From: Intestinibacillus sp. Marseille-P6563
GTDB taxonomy: Bacteria > Bacillota > Clostridia > Oscillospirales > Butyricicoccaceae
Direction: 5' to 3'
NCBI RefSeq assembly: GCF_900604335.1
Contig: NZ_UWOD01000002.1
Coordinates: 62,001-126,000, forward strand
DNA: 64,000 nucleotides
A program made the position numbers and the translations under genes. The notes beneath the pieces are model-generated. The model was given only the letters and a program-made list of their open reading frames with translations, was not told the DNA's origin and ran no database searches. The stretch's first letter is position 1. Each line of letters begins with the position of its first letter. Below, in pieces: positions 1-8,334 of this stretch.

Positions 1-228
1 CGCATCCTCCGGTACATAGGACAGCGACCGATTACGCGCAACGTCAAATCGCCAAGGGGTGATTTGCTCCTGAAACACCTTGGCGCCTGCCTGCCGCAGC
101 TTGGCTACGGTATCATCCTGTGATCCCGTATCCAGCACGATCACTTCATCAGCTTCGCGCATGGATTCCATCCATGTATCTACAAAAGCACTTTCATTTT
201 TACAAATCGCGTATACACAGATTTTCAC
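1..228 (-). CDS. Glycosyltransferase family 2, N-terminal part (runs off window)
   Basis: From a GTG at 228 the reverse strand reads VKICVYAICKNESAFVDTWM, then a DEVIVLDTGSQDDT segment. The CKNE...D-T-G-S-x-D-x-T pattern is the nucleotide-sugar binding start of GT-A fold family 2 transferases, especially the SunS-like type that often carries TPR repeats. The enzyme would move a sugar from a nucleotide donor to an unknown acceptor in the cytoplasm. The GTG overlaps the TGA stop of the upstream 82-residue gene by two bases (GTGA), so the two are probably translationally coupled. The C-terminal part, which decides acceptor and TPR content, lies outside the window. Family call is good; substrate unknown. 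Confidence 0.7.
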   Translation of the reverse strand, partial: MKICVYAICKNESAFVDTWMESMREADEVIVLDTGSQDDTVAKLRQAGAKVFQEQITPWRFDVARNRSLSYVPEDA

Positions 229-473
229 GAGTTCTTCCCTTCTTCCTGCTGGGGCTCCAAAAGACCGGCTGCGCGTAAATTCGCCAACAAACAGTTAAAC
301 TGCGGTACGATATCGTCCAATCCCTGTGCATCCGAAACTGCCAGTGCTTGTTTTTCCATGGTTTCCTCGCTTTCGGCGGACTCCATGCCGGCATACGGCA
401 ATGGAGCATTCATCATGGCCGGTGGGGTCCAGGATTCGCTGAACAAACCACCATATGTCTGCGGACCTTGCAT
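225..473 (-). CDS. Small hypothetical protein (82 aa)
   Basis: I do not recognise this protein. The start at 473 is chosen because GGAGG lies seven to eight bases upstream; an in-frame ATG at 518 has no comparable ribosome site. The N-terminal half is rich in Pro, Met, Ser and Glu (MQGPQTYGGLFSESW) and looks disordered. The C-terminal half has an amphipathic stretch around DIVPQFNCLLANLRAAGLL. There is no signal peptide or membrane segment. It is coupled to the downstream glycosyltransferase and transcribed away from the recombinase at 607, so both may be cargo of the same element. Function is not inferred. Confidence 0.55.
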   Translation of the reverse strand: MQGPQTYGGLFSESWTPPAMMNAPLPYAGMESAESEETMEKQALAVSDAQGLDDIVPQFNCLLANLRAAGLLEPQQEEGKNS

Positions 474-557
474 ATGATTCTCCTCCCTCAAAGCATTCTT
501 TTTCATCATATGCTGCATGGAAACTTGGGTTGAATGGTTTTGAAAAAGAGCGTCTAT

Positions 558-604
558 CTCCTAGTCTATTTCCATATTTTAAGGAATAGAATAGGAGGTT
601 TTTT
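558..604 (+). promoter_or_regulatory. Hairpin plus T-run over the recombinase ribosome site
   Basis: Arms 558-573 and 583-597 pair over about 14 bp with one mismatch and one bulge, around a 9-nt loop. They are followed directly by six T (599-604) and the ATG at 607. The right arm contains the AGGAGG Shine-Dalgarno. The structure could therefore hide the ribosome site, end transcription like an intrinsic terminator, or both. It could also be part of a recombinase binding site. The pairing is seen; the role is inference. Confidence 0.5.
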
Positions 605-606
605 AT

Positions 607-2037
607 ATGAGTTCGGAACACACTTTGCCGCAAGCTGCACTGTATGTGCGCGTTTCCACACAGGAACAAGCGACCGAAGGCTATTCCATCCAGGCACAAC
701 TTGAACGGCTGCGCGCCTATTGTACTGCCCGCGGCTGGCAGGTGGCCCGCGAGTATGTCGACCCCGGTTACTCAGGTGCCAAGCTGGACCGCCCGGCGAT
801 CCAGCGCCTGATTTCCGATATTCGTCATGCTGCGTCCAGTATGGATGTTGTCGTAGTATTTAAACTGGACCGCTTGAGCCGCAGTCAAAAAGACACCCTG
901 TTTTTGATCGAGGATGTCTTTTTGAAAAATCAGGTGAACTTTATCTCCATGAATGAAAGCTTTGACACGACAACACCGTATGGTGTCGCGATGATCGGTA
1001 TTTTATCCGCCTTTGCACAGCTTGAGCGGGAAAATATCAAGTTACGTACCCAAATGGGACTGGAGGAGCGTGCCAAAGAAGGATATTGGCGTGGCGGCGG
1101 ACATCCTCCCATTGGTTATCGGTACGACCCTGCGACGGGTATTTTACAGGTGAATCCCGATGAAGCCATTCAAATCCAAACAATATTTGACCTGTTTGTC
1201 AATAAGCAAAAATCCCTGCGGCAGATCGCATCCCAGATGACGCGACAATATCCCGATCGTGCTGGCACTTATGCCAGTTCTTCGGACATCGCTCAAATTT
1301 TAAAACGCAAGACCTATCTCGGATACGTTCCTTGGAAAGGTCAATTGTATCCTGGCCGCCACGAACCTTTAATCTCTGTACAAATTTTTTCACGTGCGCA
1401 GCAACTACTCTCCCAAACATCGTCCAAGTCGATGTCCCATCGCAGTTTTCTATTGACCGGTCTTGTCTGGTGCGGGCACTGCGGCGCCCGGTACTATGCG
1501 ATGGGAGCCTATCGTGGTTCCAAGCGTTTGCCCTGTGCGGAACGTACACTGATTCATACATACACCTGCTATTCCCGTGCCAAAACATCCCCAAAAATGG
1601 TGCGAGACCCTCACTGCAAAAACAAGAACTGGCCGATCACCGACCTGGAAACCATCATTTGGAGCGCTTGCTGCTCGCTGCACTGGCAATCGTTTGATTT
1701 GCCGCAACCCGAAACAACACCTACATCGCTTCAAATCCAAAAGCGCCTGTCAGAAATCCGTCAGCAGTCGGCGCATCTATTGGATCTATATCAAATGCAG
1801 CCCATGGATGAGATTGCTGCGCGCCTGGAACGATTGCAGCATGAAAAAAAACGCTTGACGAAGTTTCTCCGTCAAGCGCCTTCCGCCTCCGCATCATCTC
1901 ATGGCTTCCTCGATAATACGCGCATCGTTTCCGTTTTAAAGCAGGCCGATTTCCAGCAAAAGCAGCACATTCTCCGCATTTTGATTGATCATATTGTTCT
2001 GCAAGATGATGCGATCCATATTTTCTGGAATTTTTAA
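607..2037 (+). CDS. Large serine recombinase (first copy)
   Basis: This 476-residue protein cuts and rejoins DNA at attachment sites. The resolvase domain covers about residues 10-155, with YVRVST giving the nucleophile Ser17 and [10 protein letters not shown] and [10 protein letters not shown] as further family motifs. A recombinase domain (about 165-275) and a zinc ribbon with CGHCG follow. The C-terminal third has a coiled-coil-like region typical of phage and ICE integrases. Length is normal and the frame is intact. The start has AGGAGG upstream. The stop lies about 40 bp or less from recognisable feoB coding sequence, so this gene sits at the edge of an inserted element whose other end is outside the window. 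It is clearly distinct in sequence from the second recombinase at 10390. Confidence 0.93.
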   Translation: MSSEHTLPQAALYVRVSTQEQATEGYSIQAQLERLRAYCTARGWQVAREYVDPGYSGAKLDRPAIQRLISDIRHAASSMDVVVVFKLDRLSRSQKDTLFLIEDVFLKNQVNFISMNESFDTTTPYGVAMIGILSAFAQLERENIKLRTQMGLEERAKEGYWRGGGHPPIGYRYDPATGILQVNPDEAIQIQTIFDLFVNKQKSLRQIASQMTRQYPDRAGTYASSSDIAQILKRKTYLGYVPWKGQLYPGRHEPLISVQIFSRAQQLLSQTSSKSMSHRSFLLTGLVWCGHCGARYYAMGAYRGSKRLPCAERTLIHTYTCYSRAKTSPKMVRDPHCKNKNWPITDLETIIWSACCSLHWQSFDLPQPETTPTSLQIQKRLSEIRQQSAHLLDLYQMQPMDEIAARLERLQHEKKRLTKFLRQAPSASASSHGFLDNTRIVSVLKQADFQQKQHILRILIDHIVLQDDAIHIFWNF

Positions 2038-2042
2038 GCGGT

Positions 2043-2217
2043 TCTCATACCGGAGGGATAGCGTCCATTATCTCGGTCATGTTGCCGCCTATGGCAATCT
2101 TTTTTCCCATTTTCACACTCTTAGAAGATGTAGGATATTTACCACGGGTGGCCTTTAATCTGGACCATGCATTCTGCAAAGCCCGTACTTGTGGCAAGCA
2201 AGCCCTTACCATGTGTA
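2043..2217 (+). pseudogene. feoB: feoB internal fragment (ferrous iron transporter), left part
   Basis: The plus strand reads [20 protein letters not shown], then [11 protein letters not shown] and GKQALTMC. This is the conserved membrane-gate region of FeoB, the GTP-driven Fe(II) importer. Nothing resembling the N-terminal G domain lies upstream; the recombinase gene does. The reading frame leaves feoB sequence after ATGTGT at 2211-2216, and the expected next residues (M-G-F-G-C-N) are found at 12847 onward. FeoB normally has about 600-800 residues, so only some 55 codons remain here. The left boundary is fuzzy: similarity is convincing from about 2061, and 2043 is the outer limit I allow. 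Confidence 0.85.
2210..2217 (+). other. attL core CATGTGTA
   Basis: This octamer is shared with 12840-12847. To its left the sequence is feoB; to its right it is not. Joining the feoB side here to the feoB side at the other copy restores LTMCMGFGCNAAG in frame, so this marks the left end of the 10.63-kb element. Confidence 0.8.
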
Positions 2218-2240
2218 AAAGGCTGTATCGTGCTGAAAAT

Positions 2241-2280
2241 AAAAGAACAGCGCTGCGGGCATTCACAGCGCTGTTCTTTT
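2241..2280. terminator. Bidirectional terminator inside the left end of the element
   Basis: Perfect 15-bp arms 2241-2255 and 2266-2280 (AAAAGAACAGCGCTG and its complement) enclose a 10-nt loop. A and T runs lie on both sides, so it can end transcription both from feoB and from the kinase operon. Confidence 0.85.
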
Positions 2281-2534
2281 GGAGTGGCTCTGCGTTTCTG
2301 CAAGAGCGGTTTGGTCTGCCGTTTTGTAACCAGCGGTGCACTGGTTGCGGGCAGGCAGTTGCCCTAAGGGGAAAAAGGATAAAAAAAGAATTCGCCTTTG
2401 GGGATAAGGCTACGCGTCTGGACCTACGCCGTCCAAAACGCTTGGAAAACTGCGGATTGGGGATGATCACGCGTTTGTCTTCCATGGCTTAAAGTATATT
2501 GGACGAAGATTAAAGAGACATGAAAATTCAAAAT
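2281..2534. other. Element left end without a convincing gene
   Basis: Open frames exist on both strands here, including one read through from feoB to 2492. None has a ribosome site or recognisable motif. I see no tRNA or repeat. It may hold recombinase binding sequence or decayed DNA. Confidence 0.4.
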
Positions 2535-3760
2535 TTATTTTTGAACTGGCAATTTTACATAAAATGTAGCACGCCCATCCTGATAATTCATCCATATTTT
2601 GCCTTTTTGCATCTTGACCATACTTCTCGCAATAGACAGGCCCAAGCCATATCCGCTTTGTTCCGCACGCGCAGGGTCCAATCGGTAAAACCGGTCAAAC
2701 AGCTTTTGCGCTTGATACTCTGTGATTTCAGCTGAAGGGTTGGAAACTGTCAATACAGCATAACGATTGAGTTCCCGTTCCAGACGAACCTGTATCTTTC
2801 CTCCTGGCAAAGCATATTTTACCGCATTGTCCAACAAAATATCCGACAATCTACGCAAATCGTCCGGATTGCTCTTCACAAAGCATTCTGGTTCTATTTC
2901 GCTTTCAATCTCCAGGCCATGTTCAAAAATCAGCGGTTCAAAAGTCAATACACTACTTTCGACTGCATCGCTCCAATCCATGCGCTGCCTTGATGGGGTC
3001 GAGATGGGGCGTCAGAGCGTGCCAAAAAAAGCATACTTTCCACTAAGCGGCGCATACGTGTGCCTTCCACATGGATATTTTCAATCCAGCGGGCAGCCTG
3101 CGTGTCATTCTCGGACATAATTTGACGTTCCAGCATATCGGCATTGGATAAAATGACTGTTAGAGGGGTCTTCATCTCGTGTGAAGCATCGGCGATGAAT
3201 TGTTTTTGCCGGTACTACGCTTGTTCCACGGGCCGCACAGCCCAGTTGGCAAAAATCAGACTCAGTACAAAAAATAGAACAATCGTGCCGCTGCCAATTA
3301 AAATGCTCGTAGCCAGAGTCGACCATTTGAGACGCTGTTCGAATTCTAGGTCGTGGCAGGCAATTCTCCACCCATCCGGCGTTTTTTGCCGTAGATACCG
3401 CAGATTGTATGCTTCCAATTCACCTTCTTCGTCAGCACGCGCCAGAATCTCGCCCGTGAGTTCGTCCAGATCGATTGTGAAGTGAAAGGTATCCCCCATG
3501 GTTTCTGTGATATTGCCTTCTTCATCGGCGACAATCAAAAAATACGGCAAACCAATGTTGCCGCCCTCTCCCTCCGGTATATCCGGCTGCCCAGCAATGC
3601 GCATTGGCTGTTCCGTCGCCGCACGCATCAGCATTTCCTGACTTGTCCGGCGGATATTATCGCTCGTAATGCCATAAAAAATGGCACACACCAAAATAAT
3701 AATCAGGGTCACTACGATCATAATCGCTGCGACCATTTTCCATCGAAGCCGCCGAATCAT
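2535..3760 (-). pseudogene. Sensor histidine kinase, broken by a stop and a frameshift
   Basis: Intact, this would be a membrane kinase that phosphorylates the response regulator encoded just before it. Residues 1-181 (3760-3215) hold a membrane segment at about 8-30, a sensor loop and a second membrane segment near 153-172. An in-frame TAG at 3217-3215 then falls where related kinases have a residue just before the H-box. Reading continues as QFIADASHEMKTPLTVILSN, the dimerisation domain with its phospho-accepting His. A one-base frameshift near 2945-2990 separates this from an ATPase domain with NAVKYALPGGK and GYGLGLSIA. All domains are recognisable, so the loss is recent or an assembly error. 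Its ATG overlaps the regulator's TGA. Confidence 0.85.
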
Positions 3761-4437
3761 GCCGGAGTATCCTGCCGCAAATGATAGCCCATCCGGCGCA
3801 TGGCCTCAATACGAACGGTCGATTTGATGTGATTGAGTTTTTTTCGCAGAAACGATAGATAAACTTCCACCACATTCCCCTCCACTTCTGCTTCATATCC
3901 CCAAACCTTCACCAACATCGTTTCCTTGGAAGTTAAGTTTTCCCGGTTGATAAGCAGTAAGCGCATCAGTTCAAATTCACGCGCCGAAAGCGTCACCTGT
4001 CGTTTGCCGCACGACAACGTACTGGTCAGCAAATTCAGCGTCAAATCGCCATATTGCAGTTCTTCTGTCACAACATCCCCTTGGCGGCGCAAAAGTGCCC
4101 GCAGGCAGGCCAGCAGTTCTTCACAGGCAAAGGGCTTTGTCAAATAATAATCGGCTCCACAATCCAGGCCAGTTACGCGATCTGCCGTATCGGTCCGTGC
4201 CGTCAGAAGCAGCACAGGTAAAGCAACGCCTTCTTTTCGCAAATGCCGCACGATTTCAAAACCGTCCATCCCCGGCAGCATGACATCCAAAATCGCTGCA
4301 TCATAGATGCCGATCATTGCATTATCCAAGCCGGATTCGCCGTCGCACGCCAAATCCACCAGATAATTTTCTTGTTCCAACATATCCTCTAGAGTGGATG
4401 CCAATCGTTTTTCATCTTCGACAACTAAAATCCGCAT
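3757..4437 (-). CDS. OmpR-family response regulator
   Basis: The 226-residue protein has a receiver domain (about 1-115) with phospho-acceptor Asp51 in AAILDVMLPGMDG and Lys101 in YLTKP. A winged-helix DNA-binding domain (about 128-222) ends in RIEAMRRMGYHL. It would bind DNA when phosphorylated by the kinase that follows, and the likely target is the divergent efflux operon starting at 4625, as in many MacAB-type systems. The gene is intact although its partner kinase is broken, so it may be unregulated or served by another kinase. The start at 4437 is the only good one; GGAGA lies upstream. Confidence 0.93.
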   Translation of the reverse strand: MRILVVEDEKRLASTLEDMLEQENYLVDLACDGESGLDNAMIGIYDAAILDVMLPGMDGFEIVRHLRKEGVALPVLLLTARTDTADRVTGLDCGADYYLTKPFACEELLACLRALLRRQGDVVTEELQYGDLTLNLLTSTLSCGKRQVTLSAREFELMRLLLINRENLTSKETMLVKVWGYEAEVEGNVVEVYLSFLRKKLNHIKSTVRIEAMRRMGYHLRQDTPA

Positions 4438-4624
4438 CTATGTTCTCCTTTCGTGCAGATACGGAGAGTATACCATGGTTATATTAAATTGGGCTGAATT
4501 GTGTGTTTTGTGTGAAATTTGATTTTCATCCGGTGCATGCCCGTCCGCTTTAAGCTTCCTTTAACATAAAACCGCTATGTTACTTACGGCAGATTTAGAT
4601 CACGACATGCTGGAAGGTGATATT

Positions 4625-6417
4625 TTGAAGAAAACTCCTAGAATCAAGCACAAACACCCTTTTTCTGTTCTAAAACAACGATTACAAGGGCCTGCCCAAG
4701 CCATCCAAAAACGGCTGCCGTTTGTGTCTAAGACACCAAAAAATGTAAAATTCGCAAACGCTATATCGTCCTTGCGGTCGTTGTGCTCGCAGGCGGAGGA
4801 TTCTTTGCATTCAAAAAGCTGACATCCCCTTCCGAAGAAGCTGCTCAAAGTTATACCGAGACCGAAGTCTCCCGGCAGACAGTCCAACGCACCCTATCTT
4901 CTACTGGAACGCTTGAGCCAGCTAACCAATACAATGTTACCTCTTCGGTACAAGGAGAGGTCCTATCCTGTACCTTTGAAGAAGGCGATATTGTCACCCA
5001 GGGACAAACACTTTACGAAATCGACAAGACGGATATGGAAAACAGCATCAGTCGCGCCCAGCTTTCGCTTCAGCAAAGCTAGAACAGCTACAACCAAACG
5101 GTCGAAAGTCTGGATGATCTCAACATCCGTGCCGACGACAGCGGCATGGTCATTGCGCTTTATGTAGAGCAAGGCGACCAAATCGAAGCCGGCACCAAAA
5201 TTGCCGATATTCGCGATAGTTCGACGATGGAACTGCGTGTTCCCTTTGCTTCGGACGATGCCGCCAGCTTTTGGATTGGCGAAAGCGCAACAGTGACCAT
5301 GGATGGTTCGTTTGAAACACTCACCGGTACCGTCAGTGCAATCGATGCTGCTGAAACCGTGCTTAACGGCTATCAAATCGTCCGCTATGTGACGTTAAAG
5401 GTCAGCAATCCCGGCGGCCTTTCTACCTCATCCGCTGCAACAGCCACCATTGATGGAAAAGCATGTACGACGGGCGGCACTTTTACTTACCAAAGTGAAT
5501 CCACCATTACCTCCTCCGTATCGGGCAAGATCGCCTCGCTCAATATCCAGGAGGGCTCTTCTGTGACCGATGGGATGACCGTTGCTACCCTGTCATCGAC
5601 ATCCATTGAAAACCAGGTAGAAAACAGCGAACTTTCCCTACAAGATGCGCAGTTATCCTATCAAAACACGGTCGATCAACTGGATGACTATACCATTACT
5701 GCCCCCATTGCCGGTACGGTGGTGACCAAAAGTGTCAAAGTCGGCGATACGCTGGATGCGACCAACGGCCAAACTATCTTGGCAGTCATTTATGATTTAT
5801 CCTATTTGACGTTTGATATTTCACTCGACGAACTGGATGTCAATGAAGTGAAAGTAGGACAGACGGTTGATATTACATGTGACGCTTTGGAGGGTGTGGA
5901 GATTTCAGGCGTCATCACCAAAGTTTCGGTTGCCGGAACGACCGAAAATGGGGTAACCACCTATCCAGTTACCGTCCAAATTGATAATCCTCCCGAGGAT
6001 CTCCTTCCGGGTATGAATGTTGATGCGACCATTGTGGTTGACGAAGCAACCGATGCCATCACCGTTCCGGTGGCAGCGGTGCAGCGCGGCAATGTTGTAT
6101 ATGTGAAAGATGACAGCGCGAAGAACACCGATGGCATCATGGTAGGCGGTCAAACCCTTCCCGATGGCTGGAAGGAAGTTGAAGTCGAAACTGGTTTGTC
6201 GGATGATACGTCCATTGTCATCACCTCGGGTCTGTCGGAAGGCGATATTGTGTATGTGCCGCAGATTACGCAGGAATCCTCAGAAAATGGGGAGGAAATG
6301 ATGCCTGGAGGCGGTATGCCCAGCGGTGGAGGCATGCCGAGCGGCGGCGGAATGCCCACTGGGGGCGGAGGGATGCCAAGCGGCGGCGGTGGAATGCCCA
6401 GTGGAGGGATGCCGTAA
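4625..6417 (+). pseudogene. Membrane-fusion protein (HlyD/MacA type) with two lesions
   Basis: This protein would link the ABC permease to the cell envelope. A TTG at 4625 after AAGGTG starts a basic N-terminus, which is out of frame with the membrane anchor RYIVLAVVVLAGGGFFAF. Adding one A in the six-A run at 4738-4743 would join them. A second lesion is an in-frame TAG at 5080-5082, where the coiled-coil hairpin reads SLQQS-stop-NSYNQTVESL. From 5146 the frame is open for 423 codons, with lipoyl/barrel-sandwich and beta-barrel domains. The tail repeats MPSGGG-like units seven times. The TAA overlaps the ATPase ATG. Both lesions are single-base, so sequencing error is possible. Confidence 0.82.
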
Positions 6418-7145
6418 TGAAACAAACGGTTTCCTCCCCAACCCCTTTGATCGAACTGCGCGACATCTATAAAATTTATCAGATGGGCGATACCGAAGTC
6501 CATGCCGCAGATGGCGTTTCGCTTTGCATTCAGGAAGGTGAGTTTGTCGCCATCGTCGGGCAATCCGGTTCGGGGAAATCCACACTCATGAATATCATCG
6601 GCTGTCTGGATGTCCCGACCAGTGGGTCCTATTTGTTAAAAGGCGAAGATGTTTCCCAGTTGACCGATGATGAGCAAGCCGACATCCGCAACAAAACATT
6701 GGGCTTTATCTTCCAACAATACAATCTCATCCCGAAGTTAACTGTACAGGAAAATGTGGAACTCTCTTTACTCTATGCCGGCATGCCAGCCGAAGAGCGT
6801 TCTCAAAGAGCGCGGTATCAACTCGATCGCGTCGGTTTGAAAGGCAAATATAAAAACCTTCCCTCTCAGCTTTCGGGCGGCCAGCAGCAGCGTGTATCGA
6901 TCGCACGCGCGCTGGCCGGAGATCCTTCAGTCATCCTCGCCGATGAGCCAACCGGTGCACTCGATAGCCGCACCAGCCGGGAAGTGCTGGATTTCCTGCA
7001 AAAACTTCATCGGGAAGGCAACACAATTGTTTTGATCACACACGATAACGGCATTGCCGCGGAAGCCGAGCGCGTGGTACGGGTTGCAGATGGCAAGATC
7101 ATTTTTGACGGCCCGGCGCGCGATGCCTTTCCAAGGGGGGACTGA
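6417..7145 (+). CDS. ABC transporter ATPase, MacB/LolD type
   Basis: The 242-residue cytoplasmic ATPase powers the permease encoded next. Walker A is GQSGSGKST (48-56), the signature LSGGQQQR (152-159), Walker B VILADEP (172-178), and the switch His is in ITHD. It has the length and the YxQGxxxxxAL-like N-terminus of the MacB/LolD/FtsE branch, which drives mechanotransmission rather than classical transport. Start ATG overlaps the stop of the membrane-fusion gene by one base. The permease follows after one base, so the three form an operon. Substrate could be a peptide, antibiotic or lipid; the sequence does not say which. Confidence 0.95.
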   Translation: MKQTVSSPTPLIELRDIYKIYQMGDTEVHAADGVSLCIQEGEFVAIVGQSGSGKSTLMNIIGCLDVPTSGSYLLKGEDVSQLTDDEQADIRNKTLGFIFQQYNLIPKLTVQENVELSLLYAGMPAEERSQRARYQLDRVGLKGKYKNLPSQLSGGQQQRVSIARALAGDPSVILADEPTGALDSRTSREVLDFLQKLHREGNTIVLITHDNGIAAEAERVVRVADGKIIFDGPARDAFPRGD

Positions 7146-7146
7146 T

Positions 7147-8316
7147 ATGGGCTTTTATCAGGCATTCAAGTTGGCGCTGAAAAGCTTGGCGGGCAGCAAA
7201 ATGCGCGCCTTTTTGACCATGCTGGGCATCATCATTGGCGTTGGGTCGGTCATCATTCTGGTTTCGCTGATGCAAGGTATGACCGGCGAAGTTACCTCGA
7301 TGTTTGAGGACATGGGCACCAATACCCTAACCGTTTCCATCACCGGACGCGGCTCATCCCGTACGGTCGATGTGGACGATATGTATGACCTATACGAAGA
7401 AAACCCGGATTTGTTTCAGGCAATGAGCCCCACGGTTTCCGTTATGGGTTCGGTCAAAGTCAATAGTGACAGCTATACCTCATCGGTAACCGGTGTGTCC
7501 GAAGATTATGCAGTCATCAACAAACTCGGTTTGCAGGAAGGCCGCTTTCTTTCCTATACTGATATGGAGAATCGCGCCAAAACCGCGGTAGTTGGGTCTT
7601 ATCTGAACACCATGGTGTTTGGCGGGCAAGCTGTCGGCCAAACCATCAAGATCAATGGCAACCGCTATACCATTGTCGGTGCGCTGACAGAACAGTCGGA
7701 TTCTTCGGAAGGATCAACCGATGATTGCATCTATATTCCCTATACGACGGCATCCAAACTAACTTTTGGAGCCATCTCCAGTTATACATTTGCCACCTTG
7801 GATGCTTCCCTGAATAGCGAAGCGACAGCGGTTTTGGAAAATGCGCTGTATACGGTTTTTCAAGATGATGATTTTTATACCATCAGCGATATGCAGGAAA
7901 TCGTCGATAGCATGGAAGAAATGACATCGATGATGACCATGGTGCTGGTAGGCATCGCAGGAATCAGTTTGCTGGTCGGTGGCATCGGTATTATGAATAT
8001 CATGTTGGTTTCGGTGACCGAGCGGACCCGCGAAATCGGTATTCGAAAATCCCTTGGCGCCAAGAAAAAGGACATTATGCGCCAATTTGTCATCGAAGCT
8101 GGTACAACGTCGGCTTTGGGCGGATTGATTGGCATTGTGCTTGGCGTAGCCGTTGCGATGGCCCTTGGTTCGTTCATTGGAATCAACGCACAGCCATCGG
8201 CATCGGCGATTGGGCTGAGTTTTGGCGTTTCGGTGTTTATTGGGGTTTTCTTTGGATTTATGCCGGCCAACAAAGCATCCAAACTCAATCCCATCGATGC
8301 GCTGCGATTTGACTGA
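7147..8316 (+). CDS. ABC transporter permease, MacB/FtsX family
   Basis: The 389-residue protein starts at 7147, where GGGGGGAC precedes ATG; an in-frame ATG at 7054 lies inside the ATPase gene and is unlikely. One membrane helix near 20-42 (MLGIIIGVGSVIILVSL) is followed by a MacB periplasmic-core domain (about 50-240) and three C-terminal helices. The family motif around GIMNIMLVSVTERTREIGIR at the first of these and the closing NPIDALR confirm the family. With the upstream ATPase and membrane-fusion gene it makes a tripartite efflux system. It is intact, unlike the fusion protein. Confidence 0.95.
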   Translation: MGFYQAFKLALKSLAGSKMRAFLTMLGIIIGVGSVIILVSLMQGMTGEVTSMFEDMGTNTLTVSITGRGSSRTVDVDDMYDLYEENPDLFQAMSPTVSVMGSVKVNSDSYTSSVTGVSEDYAVINKLGLQEGRFLSYTDMENRAKTAVVGSYLNTMVFGGQAVGQTIKINGNRYTIVGALTEQSDSSEGSTDDCIYIPYTTASKLTFGAISSYTFATLDASLNSEATAVLENALYTVFQDDDFYTISDMQEIVDSMEEMTSMMTMVLVGIAGISLLVGGIGIMNIMLVSVTERTREIGIRKSLGAKKKDIMRQFVIEAGTTSALGGLIGIVLGVAVAMALGSFIGINAQPSASAIGLSFGVSVFIGVFFGFMPANKASKLNPIDALRFD

Positions 8317-8334
8317 ATTTATGTGAGGTGTTTT

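Noticed and set aside
2045-2485. 146-codon frame (minus) or 137-codon frame (plus) at the element left end
   Set aside because: The minus frame crosses attL, the terminator and feoB; the plus frame is feoB read through into element DNA.
6298-6416. Short repeats in the fusion-protein tail taken for a CRISPR or VNTR
   Set aside because: The repeats are in frame and encode MPSGGG-like units; there are no spacers.
2535-6417. Recoded TAG (read as an amino acid) in the element
   Set aside because: Both genes with TAG also carry frameshifts, and TAG serves as a normal stop for the DUF2752 gene.
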